Source: Desulfofustis glycolicus DSM 9705 (GTDB lineage: Bacteria > Desulfobacterota > Desulfobulbia > Desulfobulbales > Desulfocapsaceae). From it: DNA of 41,369 nucleotides. The DNA lies in contig NZ_FQXS01000035.1 of NCBI RefSeq assembly GCF_900130015.1, forward strand, positions 1 through 41,369, written 5' to 3'. The first letter of the stretch is position 1, and each line of letters starts with the position of its first letter. A program made the position numbers and the translations under genes. This document shows positions 18,136-26,993 of this stretch, in pieces. The notes under the pieces were generated by a model that was given only the letters and a program-made list of their open reading frames with translations, did not search any database and had not been told where the DNA came from.

Positions 18136-18207
18136 TAAGGGGAGTTGCTCGCGCCGTAGCCGGCACCAATCGCCGGGCGGTGCGAGCAATTATCGATCAG
18201 CTGGAGG

Positions 18208-18375
18208 TTACGGCAGTTTCTGCGGCTTGCAGACATTTTCCGCCTTGGCGGCGCTACGGCCACAGCCCTGGCAATAGTGGGTAGCCGGCTGGATCAGCTG
18301 GATATAGGCCTGCGGATCTTTGACGTGGAGTTCCTCTTCAACGTGGGCACACAAGGTTTTATTGTCCTCACTCAT
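18208..18375 (-). CDS. Small Cys-rich zinc-ribbon-like protein (55 aa)
   Basis: ATG at 18375 preceded by AAGGAGGT six bases upstream, a near-perfect ribosome binding site. It encodes 55 residues with Cys at 9, 35, 38 and 49, the core being HYCQGCGRSAAKAENVCKP. The four Cys (C9, C35xxC38, C49) could bind zinc or an Fe-S cluster. I recall similar CxxCGR...LCxP small proteins in Desulfobacterota, but cannot name a family. It is convergent with the radical-SAM gene (180 bases apart) and has its own terminator. It could be an unusual radical-SAM substrate, an accessory protein, or unrelated. It is shorter than usual ORF cut-offs and likely missed by automated calling. Confidence 0.8.
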   Translation of the reverse strand: MSEDNKTLCAHVEEELHVKDPQAYIQLIQPATHYCQGCGRSAAKAENVCKPQKLP

Positions 18376-18707
18376 ATCTTACCTCCTTGAACTGTCGCAC
18401 CATTGGTGCGGATGATTTGCGGTCGGTCTGCATTTTTCCCTTATGACCGGGTGCCTCTGACGAGGGCAACCTGTCTGACAATGTAGGCATCGAGGAGACC
18501 GTGTCAACCGCCGCCCCATGGTCGAGTCGGTTGGTATCCAGAGAGCTTTCGAGAGAACGAATGTACTGCTCTCAGTCCTTCTGTCCTGATTTTCCGTGCC
18601 GCCTGGCCTCTGTGATGCGGCCTGCGGCAGAACCGACCCTGTCGGCCGTGGCGGTGAGGTCTCTTCTTTTGTGTGACTCAGCAGAAGGGGCGACTGGAAC
18701 CGGACGA
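18376..18707. other. Intergenic region, no gene seen
   Basis: About 330 bases between the small Cys-rich gene and the 3' end of the molybdenum hydroxylase operon. It should hold the promoter of the small gene (minus strand, from ~18400 upward) and the operon terminator. I see no clear hairpin with a T-run and no well-formed -35/-10 pair. Confidence 0.35.
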
Positions 18708-19559
18708 TCAGGTTGTTGGTGCGCAGAGTGAGTGCAAGCAGGTCTCCAGCAGATTGCCGGCAACGGTGCGCCGGTAGGCTGCCGAGGAGCGCAGGTCGTC
18801 GATGGGCCTGATGGTTTCCGCGGCCAGGTCCGCCAGTCGGCGCGCTGACTGGGCCAGGTCGGCAAGGCTCCGGTTCCGGCACTGCCGCTCGATCTCGCTG
18901 CAGCGGATGACGGTGGGACCGACAGCGCCGAAGGCGATGCGCATCTCCAGCAGCACCTGATCGTGCACCGTGGCGGCTACGGCGAGGCTGACTTTGGCCA
19001 GCGCGTTGGCCAGACGCGGGCTGACCTTGCGGTAGTAGAAACGGTCCGCGGTATCGGTCGAAACGATGATCGCCGCCAACAATTCATCCGGCTTCAGCGC
19101 GGTCTGTCCCGGAGCGATGATCAACCGGTCGATCGGCAGGCGGCGATTGGTGTCAACGCCGCACAATTCGACTTCGGCATCGAGGGCATAGAGCGCCGGC
19201 AGGCTGTCCCCGGCCGGGGAGGCGGTGCAGATATTGCCGCCGATGGTTGCCGCGTTGCGCAAGGCCGGAGAACCGACGGTAGCGCATGCCGCTCCGAGCA
19301 GACCGGGCGTGGCGGGATGGCTGCACAATTCGGCCATGGTTGTCAATGAGCCGATCCGCAACGCACCGTCGAGAGCGGTAATGCCCCGGAAGGTCGCCAC
19401 CCGGTCGAGGAAGACGAGGGGTGGCTCTTGCCCGGTACGCCGGGCTGCCGCCCGGCGCACCATCAGATCGGTACCGCCGGCGTACGGTACGGCTCCGGCG
19501 GCTTTTGCGGCGGCCGCCTCCCGGCCGGTGCACGGATGGAGAGGCAATTGGCTCACCAT
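18708..19559 (-). CDS. Molybdenum hydroxylase FAD-binding subunit (XdhB/CoxM-like)
   Basis: 283 aa from the ATG at 19559, which overlaps the end of the 2Fe-2S gene by 7 nt; the longer open frame upstream is only the antisense-like shadow of that gene. Motifs: the first FAD-binding loop PYAGGTDLMV (~26-35), the second GNICTASPAGDSLPALYA, then a CO-dehydrogenase-flavoprotein-like C-domain (YYRKVSPRLANALAKVSLAV; IAFGAVGPT). Length is normal for a stand-alone medium subunit (~280-290 aa). It passes electrons from the 2Fe-2S subunit to an external acceptor in xanthine-dehydrogenase-family enzymes. It is the last gene of the operon. Confidence 0.9.
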   Translation of the reverse strand: MVSQLPLHPCTGREAAAAKAAGAVPYAGGTDLMVRRAAARRTGQEPPLVFLDRVATFRGITALDGALRIGSLTTMAELCSHPATPGLLGAACATVGSPALRNAATIGGNICTASPAGDSLPALYALDAEVELCGVDTNRRLPIDRLIIAPGQTALKPDELLAAIIVSTDTADRFYYRKVSPRLANALAKVSLAVAATVHDQVLLEMRIAFGAVGPTVIRCSEIERQCRNRSLADLAQSARRLADLAAETIRPIDDLRSSAAYRRTVAGNLLETCLHSLCAPTT

Positions 19560-20032
19560 GACTGCCCCCGGCGGGTTGCGGCCAGCCGGATCGCTTCGAC
19601 GATCATTGCATAACCGGTGCAGCGGCAGAGGTTGCCGGCCATGGCCCGCCGGATTGAGGATTCGTCCGGGTCGCGCTGGTCGCGGAGCAGCGCATAGGCA
19701 ATCATGATCATGCCCGGCGTGCAGTAGCCGCACTGGACGGCCCCGGCGTCGTTGAAGGCCTGGGCCAGGATAGCGAAACCGGGAGTCTCCCGCAGCCCCT
19801 CGATGGTGATCACCCGTTTGCCATCGATCGCACCGATGGCCACCAGGCAGGAAAGCGTCGGACGATCGTCGAGCAGGATCATGCAGGCCCCACATTCGCC
19901 TTCACCGCATCCCTCTTTGGTCCCGGTGAGGCGGAAGTGCTCCCGCAGCACATCGATCAGCCGGGCATCGGGCGTTGTTTCGACACTGACCGGCATGGTG
20001 TTGAGCTGGAAGGAAATCAGGTGGCTGTTCAT
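19553..20032 (-). CDS. Molybdenum hydroxylase 2Fe-2S subunit (XdhC/CoxS-like)
   Basis: 159 aa, the typical small-subunit length. The ATG at 20032 overlaps the preceding stop (ATGA). An N-terminal plant-type ferredoxin domain has CGEGECGAC plus the fourth Cys in LSC, and an all-helical second 2Fe-2S domain has CGYCTPGM and CRCTGY. Both clusters are complete. These clusters relay electrons between the molybdopterin site of the large subunit and FAD in the medium subunit. The gene order large-small-medium differs from the commonest medium-small-large order but is seen in the family. Confidence 0.93.
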   Translation of the reverse strand: MNSHLISFQLNTMPVSVETTPDARLIDVLREHFRLTGTKEGCGEGECGACMILLDDRPTLSCLVAIGAIDGKRVITIEGLRETPGFAILAQAFNDAGAVQCGYCTPGMIMIAYALLRDQRDPDESSIRRAMAGNLCRCTGYAMIVEAIRLAATRRGQSW

Positions 20033-22158
20033 CGCTTTGTCATTCTCTGCAACAGGTATTCCGGGGTGATCGGCAGTTGATAGATTTCTACCCCGCAGGC
20101 ATTTGCCACCGCGTCGGCGATGGCCGGTCCCACCCCGACCAGCGGCGGCTCGCCGACACACTTGGCGCCGTACGGCCCCGGCGGATAGGGGGTTTCCACG
20201 ATCAGGCCGTGGACCTGAGGGGCGTCCAGGAAGGTGGGGATCAGGTAGTCGGTCAATGAGCAGGAAAACCCGTCCCGCGGCATACATTCCAGCAGGCTGA
20301 AGCCCAGGCCCTGGACGGCGCCGCCTTCAATCTGGCCCTGAACCAGGCGCCGGTCGATGACCGAGCCGACATCGAGAGCCACCCACAGGTCAACCACCTG
20401 CACCTGGTAGGTGATCATATCGACCTCGACTTCGGCGATAAAGGTTCCCCAGGCATACGAGTGAAAAGGTTCGCCGCGCAGGGCTGTTGCATCCCAGAAC
20501 ACATGGTCCGGCTGTCGGGCGGGTTGCAGAATGGTCACTTCACCGGGTTCATCGAGTCGTGCTTTGAGCTTGTCGGCCGCTTCCAGCAGGGTCGCGCCGA
20601 ACAGTACCACCGACATGGAGGCCCCGGTAATGGACAGGAACGGGACTGCATCCGTATCGCCGGGGGCATGGGACACCCGTTTGACGGGCAGATCCAGGTG
20701 CCTGGCCACCAGTTTGCGAAACGCGGTGTGCAATCCCTGACCCATTTCCACCAGTTCGCTGAGGATCTCGATCCGGCCGTCAGAGTGTTTTCTCAGGCCG
20801 ATGGAGCGTGAATCCAGCGAAATCTTCGAATCGACGGAGTTCGGCGCGCCGAATTTGACCAGGGCCTGTCCCAGTCCTCGACGGGTGGACGGGCCGGCCG
20901 GCAGGGCCTTCCGACGACGGTAATAGCCGGCGGCCTCCGTCGCCGCACTGATTGTCTCGTCCAACCCGGTGGCGAAGTGATAGCGGCCGCCGGTAATGGT
21001 TGCGTCTCCCTGCTTGATGAACAGAGCGCGTTTCATCTCCAGTGGTTCTCTGCCGAGTTTGCGGGCCAGTGCGTTGAGGTGGGTTTCCAGTGCGAAATAG
21101 TTCTGCGGCGCGCCGAAGCCCCGGAACGCCCCGGGCATCGGGTTGTTGGAGGCCAGCCCCCGGCCCCGCACCCGGATTGCCGGAAAGTGGTAGACGCCGG
21201 AGGCCTTTTTCGTTCCGGTGTCCAGGACCATGGCGCAGGATTGGGAATAACCGCCGCCCTGGAAGAGACTGTCGATATCCACGGCGAGAATGGAACCGTC
21301 GGCGGCCAGAGCGGAGGTGACGGTGATACGGGACGGGTGCCGCTTGGTGGTGCACAGCAGGTCTTCTTCCCGGGTGTAGATCAGGCGTACCGGCTTTCCG
21401 CAGTGGTGTGCGGCGACGGCGCTCTGGGCGGCCAGGAACATCGGCGGTTCGATCTTGCCGCCGAAGCCGCCGCCGACCGTGGTCTGAATCACCCGAACCG
21501 ATGCCTCGTCCCAGCCAAGTGCCGCCGCCACCACTTTGCGCGCGGCGTGGGGGCCCTGGGACGAGACGTATATCGTCATCCGGTCTACTTCAGGACAGGC
21601 GAGTACGCCCTGGGGCTCCAGGTAGAGGTGATCCTGGTAGCCGGTTTCGGTGGTCGTGGTAAAAACCTCCGCAGCCCGGGCAATGGCACCATCCACATCG
21701 CCGTGACCGAAGCGTTCTTCAATGTAGATATTGTCCGAGCCGAAAATCGGAGGTTTGTCGCCGGCCAGTGCTTCTTCCATGGTGTGGATGGCCGGGATTT
21801 CGTCGTATTCGATGATCGTCTGACGGGCCAGCCGGTGGAGCTTGGCCGGGTCGCCGCCAACCAGCAGGAGCACCGCTTCGCCGCGGTACTGGACGCTGCC
21901 GGGGGCGAAAAACGGGCAGGGGTCCTTGAAATAACTGATCTGATTGACCCCGGGCACGTCGGCGGCGCTGACCTGAACATAGCCGGCAGGCAATTCCGGG
22001 ACCGTGATCGATGTAATGGTGCCACGGCGTACCGAGGAACGCACGGTCACTGCGTGGAGCATGCCGGCAACCTGCAGATCGTGCACGTAACGGGCACCAC
22101 CGTCACATTTGTCCGGGGTATCTGCTCGGTCCAGGTTGGCGGTAAACACGCTGTTCAC
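20029..22158 (-). CDS. Molybdenum hydroxylase large (molybdopterin-binding) subunit
   Basis: 709 aa from a GTG at 22158 that overlaps the GNAT stop (GTGA), implying translational coupling. An aldehyde-oxidase/xanthine-dehydrogenase a/b hammerhead domain (residues ~15-125) is followed by the molybdopterin-binding region with TTVGGGFGGK, PGAFRGFG, EMGQGLHTAF and the C-terminal GEPPLVGVGPAIADAVANA, whose Glu is the expected general base. All cofactor motifs are intact, so an active hydroxylase is likely. These enzymes hydroxylate purines, nicotinate-type N-heterocycles, aldehydes or aromatic CoA esters. The substrate is not evident, but co-transcription with PP-loop, ThiF, GNAT and exporter genes argues against simple purine salvage. 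Confidence 0.9.
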   Translation of the reverse strand: MNSVFTANLDRADTPDKCDGGARYVHDLQVAGMLHAVTVRSSVRRGTITSITVPELPAGYVQVSAADVPGVNQISYFKDPCPFFAPGSVQYRGEAVLLLVGGDPAKLHRLARQTIIEYDEIPAIHTMEEALAGDKPPIFGSDNIYIEERFGHGDVDGAIARAAEVFTTTTETGYQDHLYLEPQGVLACPEVDRMTIYVSSQGPHAARKVVAAALGWDEASVRVIQTTVGGGFGGKIEPPMFLAAQSAVAAHHCGKPVRLIYTREEDLLCTTKRHPSRITVTSALAADGSILAVDIDSLFQGGGYSQSCAMVLDTGTKKASGVYHFPAIRVRGRGLASNNPMPGAFRGFGAPQNYFALETHLNALARKLGREPLEMKRALFIKQGDATITGGRYHFATGLDETISAATEAAGYYRRRKALPAGPSTRRGLGQALVKFGAPNSVDSKISLDSRSIGLRKHSDGRIEILSELVEMGQGLHTAFRKLVARHLDLPVKRVSHAPGDTDAVPFLSITGASMSVVLFGATLLEAADKLKARLDEPGEVTILQPARQPDHVFWDATALRGEPFHSYAWGTFIAEVEVDMITYQVQVVDLWVALDVGSVIDRRLVQGQIEGGAVQGLGFSLLECMPRDGFSCSLTDYLIPTFLDAPQVHGLIVETPYPPGPYGAKCVGEPPLVGVGPAIADAVANACGVEIYQLPITPEYLLQRMTKR

Positions 22159-23141
22159 TCGGGCCACTCCCTGTTCACTGTGGTCAGGTCCCTCTGCACT
22201 GCGTTGCCGATCGCCTCGGCGTCGCCGGCCAGCAGCCGGATCGCATCGAATTGCGGCCGGCAGGGCAGCCGTTGCACCATCAGGGCGTCGGTGCCGAACC
22301 AGGACGGCAGGAAGGCGCCCAGACAGAATCCCCGTTCCCGAAGCAATCCCAATGCCCACGGCGCCGCCGGGTCACCCAGGTTGACCTGGGCCTGCAGGAT
22401 GGAGCGTTGGTTGGTTTCCAGAAAATCATCCAGCCATGAGTCGAAATTGTTTCCCGATTTGGCAAAGCGGCAGCGAATCAGCCCGGCGAATTCAAGCTTC
22501 TCCGTGGCCGGATCGGCTGCAGTTGTTTGCGGCGGCGAGCCGTTGCCATAGCTGCGGGTCAGGCCGAGGCGGGCGCAGCAACCGCCGACAAAGTCGAGGT
22601 ATTTGCCGGGTACGTGAATGGTGTGGGGCGTATCGCTGAATATCTTAAAGAGAGAGAGGAGCGAGGTTGGCGTTCCCTCCGGGTTGGGCAAACATTCAAG
22701 TTGCAGGCCGGTCGGCAGAAGAGCATGTTCGAGAGCCATTTTCTGTGAAATCGTGGTGTTACAGACCGCTTCGGCCATCAGTACACGGACACCGGCCAGC
22801 GGGGGCAACTCGGTCAAGGCGGCCACGCTGAGCGCCTGGCCGAGTTTGAGGTGACGATAGCGACGCCGGACCATGAGCTGCCCGACCTCATAATTGCCCG
22901 GGTTGCCATCGATGGCAAACAGGCCGACCAGACCGACGATCAGACCTGCCGGATCTCTGACCACCAAGGTGTACTGTTCGCTTCCGCTGTTGCGCTTGAC
23001 AATCGCCTCGGGGTCGTAGACATAGCGAACCGGGAAACTGTCGCCGTAGACTTCCCGGTAACAGTCGACGATGCCGGGGGCATCCTCGGGCCGGAACAGG
23101 CCGAGGGTAAAACCTTCTTGCAGCTTCCGATCTGTCAACAT
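22155..23141 (-). CDS. GNAT-family N-acetyltransferase, two-domain
   Basis: 328 aa. The first ~170 residues form a GNAT fold: a start similar to LGLFRPEDAPGIVDCYREVY, the acyl-CoA loop region VRRRYRHLKLGQALSVAAL (RxxxGxA-like) and a following conserved GNAT segment. Residues ~180-328 are a second, possibly degenerate GNAT-like half (SRSILQ-type helix; WALGLLRERGFCLGAFLPSW, which resembles the last GNAT strand motif). Family role: acyl transfer from acyl-CoA to an amine. It is linked by a GTGA overlap to the molybdenum hydroxylase and belongs to the same operon as the ThiF and PP-loop genes, so it probably acylates the pathway product or an intermediate. Specificity is unknown. Confidence 0.75.
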   Translation of the reverse strand: MLTDRKLQEGFTLGLFRPEDAPGIVDCYREVYGDSFPVRYVYDPEAIVKRNSGSEQYTLVVRDPAGLIVGLVGLFAIDGNPGNYEVGQLMVRRRYRHLKLGQALSVAALTELPPLAGVRVLMAEAVCNTTISQKMALEHALLPTGLQLECLPNPEGTPTSLLSLFKIFSDTPHTIHVPGKYLDFVGGCCARLGLTRSYGNGSPPQTTAADPATEKLEFAGLIRCRFAKSGNNFDSWLDDFLETNQRSILQAQVNLGDPAAPWALGLLRERGFCLGAFLPSWFGTDALMVQRLPCRPQFDAIRLLAGDAEAIGNAVQRDLTTVNREWPE

Positions 23142-23302
23142 CAGTGTTCTCCCGGTGAGTTTTTCGTTGTGACGCTTTTCGCCATGGTCAGGCTCTGTCG
23201 ATAGATGAGTTGCGCGGCCAAGGGGTGCGGCGTCACTACATTAGTGTCCCGCTGGGTACCTGAAATGGACGATAGTTGCATTCGGTGCATCGAAAAATCC
23301 GG

Positions 23303-24733
23303 TTATGGAAGAGGCTTTTTGTCGGTAAAACTGAGTTGAATGAGGACAAGCAGGAACCCGGCGAACACCACCAGCCCTGCCATGCTGGCCCGAAATCCAA
23401 CCAGTGATGCGTCGGCCGGGTTTTGAGCCGGTGTTGTCCCGGCAGCATACAGATAGGAAAAAATGGCCAGGCCAAGCGAGCCGGCCACCGGCATGAGCAA
23501 GGAGTTGAGACCGGAAAAGACCCCTTCCTCACCGGGCGGTGCCAGTTTCAGGAGCTGCACGGTACCGGCGATGGTCAGCCAGGCAAAGGCGGCGCCGAAG
23601 GCGGCCAGAGAGAGAAAGGTGAGCGCCCTGCCGAACAGCGGGCCGGCGAGCACGGACAAAATAGAGGTTGCCAGCAGCACCAATCCGCCGACCAGCAGCA
23701 CCCGTTTGGAGCCGATCCGGTCGGTCAACCTGCCGCTCAGCGGGGTCAGCAGGGCCATACTCACGGCGCAGGCCAGCATCATCACGCCGGCTCCCGAGAC
23801 CGGGAGTCCGAGCCGTTTGACCAGGAAGAAGGGAAAGACGAGCATAACCCCGTTGATAGCGATGAAGGTCAGGGCCTTGATCAGGACAACCTGTTGTACC
23901 CGGCGATCGGAGATAACCGTCAGGCGAAGCAGCGGGCAACGCGCTCGTTGCTCTTGCAGGATAAAGAGGGTGGCCGAGACGACGAAAATGGCCAGCAGGA
24001 TCGGTACCGGTCCGGACGACCAGCCGTCCCGGGCGGCCTGGCTGAAGCAGAGCGGCAGGGAAGCGAACAGCAGGACACTGAGTAGGGCGCCGGCCGGGTC
24101 CAGGCGGGCCAGGGTGATTGCCGGGCGGGATTCGGCATCGGCTTGTTGCGAGCGCAGGATGATGATCAGCGGAATGGCGGCGACGACGCAGATCGGCAGG
24201 TTGATGGCAAAGACCCAATGCCAGGATAGGTGCTCGGCGAGAAACCCGCCCAATGGCGGACCGATGATGCTGCCCAGGCTCATGACCATGGTCATCAGGC
24301 CGATGATTCGACCGGTCTTCTCGCGTGGCATCAGGCGCAGGACAATCGCTCCGAACGAGGCGCTGAGCATGGCCGCGCCGAGGCCTTGGATCGCCCGGCC
24401 GACGACGATCTGGTCAATGGACTGGGACAGCACGCAGCCGAGGGAACCGGCGAAAAAACAGGCCACCCCGGCAAGAAAAATACTGAGCGGGTTGAAGAGG
24501 TCGGCAAGGCGGCCGAACACCAGTTGAAAGGCGGCCATGGCCGTCAGGTAGACCGTGGCCAGCAGCATGGCGCGGGACACCGTGGTGTTGAAGACGGTCT
24601 GCAACTCGGGCAGAATGACATTGACCACACCGGCATCCAGGCCGATGATAAACAGGGCCGAAATCAGACTGAAGGTCAGCAGCGCATGCCGTCTCGTCAC
24701 GGCGGCTGGTTGCCGGTCAGTGCCCGCCGGCAT
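23303..24733 (-). CDS. MFS transporter, DHA2 (14-TM) drug/metabolite exporter type
   Basis: 476 aa with about 14 membrane segments. N-terminal signature IGLDAGVVNVILPELQ is the DHA2 motif (LDxTVVNVALP type), followed by FGRLADLFNP (motif A) and GSIIGPPLGGFLAEHLSWHW (motif C, typical of antiporters that export). The ATG overlaps the ThiF gene by 17 nt. In an operon of tailoring enzymes such a protein most likely exports the product, or gives self-resistance. A 161-nt gap separates it from the GNAT gene. Confidence 0.88.
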   Translation of the reverse strand: MPAGTDRQPAAVTRRHALLTFSLISALFIIGLDAGVVNVILPELQTVFNTTVSRAMLLATVYLTAMAAFQLVFGRLADLFNPLSIFLAGVACFFAGSLGCVLSQSIDQIVVGRAIQGLGAAMLSASFGAIVLRLMPREKTGRIIGLMTMVMSLGSIIGPPLGGFLAEHLSWHWVFAINLPICVVAAIPLIIILRSQQADAESRPAITLARLDPAGALLSVLLFASLPLCFSQAARDGWSSGPVPILLAIFVVSATLFILQEQRARCPLLRLTVISDRRVQQVVLIKALTFIAINGVMLVFPFFLVKRLGLPVSGAGVMMLACAVSMALLTPLSGRLTDRIGSKRVLLVGGLVLLATSILSVLAGPLFGRALTFLSLAAFGAAFAWLTIAGTVQLLKLAPPGEEGVFSGLNSLLMPVAGSLGLAIFSYLYAAGTTPAQNPADASLVGFRASMAGLVVFAGFLLVLIQLSFTDKKPLP

Positions 24734-25514
24734 CGATCACCTGCATAGTCAGGCTGAGGGCATCAATGGTCACGAATCTCGGGGCGAAGACGGCTTCCCG
24801 GTCGATAAGCTCGGTGCCCTGCAGCAGATGGACGATAACCTCGTTGGCCACCAGTGTATTGGCCAGCAGACAGCCGATGGCCGTTGTCGGGGCCGGCCCG
24901 GTGGCTCTGGCCCGGTCGAATATCGCAATGGCTGCAGGGTTGAACTGTTGCGCCATCAGAGAGGCCAGCTGGCCCGGTCGATGTTCGGAGCGGTCTTTGA
25001 CCTGCCGGGCGAACTCGTCTTCCATCATGCCGCCGGGCCGATAGTTGATCATCAGCGAGCCGAAACCGAACGCGCCGGCCGTGAACATGGGTACCCCGCA
25101 GCGTTCCAGCACGGCCGGGGTCATTCGTTTGACCTCGGCCCCCTTTTCCACGTCGATGGCACCGATATGGGCATCGGCGCCATCGATGAATTCCTCGAGG
25201 TTTTCGGGCTGAAGCCCTTCCGGCCAGGTCTGGATACGGATGGCCGGGTTGATGGAGCGGGCCAGTTCCACATAGACGTCGAGTTTCGGGCGGTCCATGG
25301 TATGGCCGAAGGCAGCTGCCTGGCGGTTCATGTCCGGCGGGTCGAACAGCCCGTTTTCAGCAAGGCGGAAGGAACTGCAGCCGGAGCGAACCAGCGCCAG
25401 GAAGGCGCCGCCGCCGACACCGCCCAAACCGGAAATGGCAATAGTCTTTTCAGCCAGAATCTGCAGCCCCTGTTCCTGGAAAAACGGCCGGCAGCGGTTG
25501 AGAAAATCGTGCAT
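24717..25514 (-). CDS. ThiF/E1-like adenylyltransferase
   Basis: 265 aa. Rossmann nucleotide motif GLGGVGGG at residues 29-36, then the conserved DMNRQ (61-65) whose Arg contacts ATP in ThiF/MoeB/E1 proteins. A CxxC zinc pair and an obvious active-site Cys, as in MoeB, are not seen. It therefore resembles the ThiF-like enzymes used in natural-product and RiPP pathways to activate a carboxylate as acyl-adenylate. It follows the PP-loop gene by 15 nt, with AGGAG upstream of its ATG. No ubiquitin-like carrier gene is nearby, so a small-molecule or amino-acid carboxylate is the likelier substrate. Function is inferred. Confidence 0.82.
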   Translation of the reverse strand: MHDFLNRCRPFFQEQGLQILAEKTIAISGLGGVGGGAFLALVRSGCSSFRLAENGLFDPPDMNRQAAAFGHTMDRPKLDVYVELARSINPAIRIQTWPEGLQPENLEEFIDGADAHIGAIDVEKGAEVKRMTPAVLERCGVPMFTAGAFGFGSLMINYRPGGMMEDEFARQVKDRSEHRPGQLASLMAQQFNPAAIAIFDRARATGPAPTTAIGCLLANTLVANEVIVHLLQGTELIDREAVFAPRFVTIDALSLTMQVIDAGGH

Positions 25515-25529
25515 TTCAGAGTGCTCCTC

Positions 25530-26993
25530 TCATGAACATGCCCGGCAGCGGCCGAGCGACCAGGGGACTTCCCCGAGTGATACCGCCTGGGCATCATCGA
25601 TACCCAGGTCGGCGAGCAGCGGGGTAAGGACCTCGGGTTCCCGATGGTAGCCGAGTTCCTGTAATTCCTCCAGGGCTGCCTCGCGGGAAATCAGCCCAAA
25701 ATAGACCCCGGCGCCCAATTCCACTACCGACTGCGGAAAAGACGTGCTGCGCATGGCCTGGAACCGTTTGAACTGACAGTAGTCTTTGACTTTTTCAATG
25801 CGGCAACTGGTATGGAGCAAGCCCTTTTGTCCGGGCGGCATCTGCCACTGCATCTCCTTCTTGATGAGCGCCGCGACCTCGGCCCACGAGCCGTAGCTGG
25901 TATTGGTCTGCAGGCGGCGCAGGTGCGGAATGGGCAGGGACGGCTCCCGCTCTGCCTGACCGATGATTTCTTCCAGGGGGCCGTAGATCGGTGCCAGTAC
26001 CTCCCTGATCGAACCCATGTAGCGGACCATGTCGGCGTTTATTGCGAAAGGGTGAGTTGGAACTGGAGCTGCGGTGATCGTCTGCAGGAACCCGAGGGTG
26101 CCGGCGCGATAGTCCGGAACACTCCGCTGCGTTGAACCACCGGTCTTGAGCTCGGACATCACGTAGCTCATGATCGCCAGTTGAACCTCTTCCACACCAT
26201 GCATAATGAGCGGGATTTTTTCCTGGAAGGCCACGGGGTAGAACAGGGCATGGGCGGCCATGGGGCAGAGGCAGGGTAGACCGATGCCGGCAAACTGATC
26301 GTGCATGGCCTGGCGGACCAGATTCCAGGGCAGGGTTCGTTCCACGAATTCGACATCGGGCAAAAGCCGGATCGATCGGTGCAGGTTGTCCCGGCAGGTC
26401 TCGTTGGTATAGGGCATGTTCCACGAAGCGGCCAGGACCCGCAGCTTCAGTTTCTTGGCCAGATACCAGAGCAGAAAGGTAGAGTCCTTGCCGCCTGTGC
26501 ACAAGACCATGACGTCGAAACGGGAGTCGGTGTTGTCGGCGGCGATACGCTGCAATTCTTCGTCCGTAATGCTCTCGCGGGGACCAGCGGACTGGCCCGT
26601 GGCCTCGGCTTGCGCATAGCACTGGCAGAAGGCGCAGAGACCGTTCTCGTCGAACTCCAGACCGGGCAGCAGGTAGTTGTCGGTCACGCAGCGGATGCAT
26701 TGTCGCCGGTCATCAGGGGTAGCATCAGGTCGTAGGTGCCCTCGGTCGACGATGACGCCGTTACGGATCAGCTCGCCGAATTGCGGATGTGCCGCTCGTT
26801 CCGCGGCCGGCTCGGTTCCCGGTTGCGATCCGTCGAGTGCACCAATGGAGTCGGCGATCTCCGGTGCCAGTTCAATGACCGATCGGGTGTGCCTGGGTGG
26901 GTTGCGTAATCCATAATAGACGAGATATGCTGCGCCGTCGTGGCGGCGCAGCTGCCAACGATTTTGCAGGACGGGTTGTTCGGGAAACGGCAT
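25530..26993 (-). CDS. Zn-ribbon PP-loop ATP pyrophosphatase (N-acetyl sugar amidotransferase-like)
   Basis: 487 aa from the ATG at 26993, preceded by AGGAGG four bases upstream; an in-frame ATG at 27017 lacks this. Residues ~1-90 are an uncharacterised N-domain. A zinc ribbon follows (C99IRC102 and C120AFC123), then the PP-loop CTGGKDSTFLLWYL with the ATP-binding loop TGGKDS at 166-171. Further Cys-rich sites are IGLPCLCPMA and a C-terminal RCRAC. Architecture matches WbpG/N-acetyl-sugar-amidotransferase-type and LarE/QueC-like adenylating enzymes, which activate a carbonyl or carboxyl for attack by ammonia or sulfide. It is the first gene of the seven-gene operon. Confidence 0.82.
   Translation of the reverse strand: MPFPEQPVLQNRWQLRRHDGAAYLVYYGLRNPPRHTRSVIELAPEIADSIGALDGSQPGTEPAAERAAHPQFGELIRNGVIVDRGHLRPDATPDDRRQCIRCVTDNYLLPGLEFDENGLCAFCQCYAQAEATGQSAGPRESITDEELQRIAADNTDSRFDVMVLCTGGKDSTFLLWYLAKKLKLRVLAASWNMPYTNETCRDNLHRSIRLLPDVEFVERTLPWNLVRQAMHDQFAGIGLPCLCPMAAHALFYPVAFQEKIPLIMHGVEEVQLAIMSYVMSELKTGGSTQRSVPDYRAGTLGFLQTITAAPVPTHPFAINADMVRYMGSIREVLAPIYGPLEEIIGQAEREPSLPIPHLRRLQTNTSYGSWAEVAALIKKEMQWQMPPGQKGLLHTSCRIEKVKDYCQFKRFQAMRSTSFPQSVVELGAGVYFGLISREAALEELQELGYHREPEVLTPLLADLGIDDAQAVSLGEVPWSLGRCRACS

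Noticed and set aside
23423-24527. Long plus-strand frames opposite the MFS transporter
   Set aside because: Low-complexity Arg/Gln/Gly-rich translations mirroring a hydrophobic gene; the minus-strand product has clear MFS motifs.
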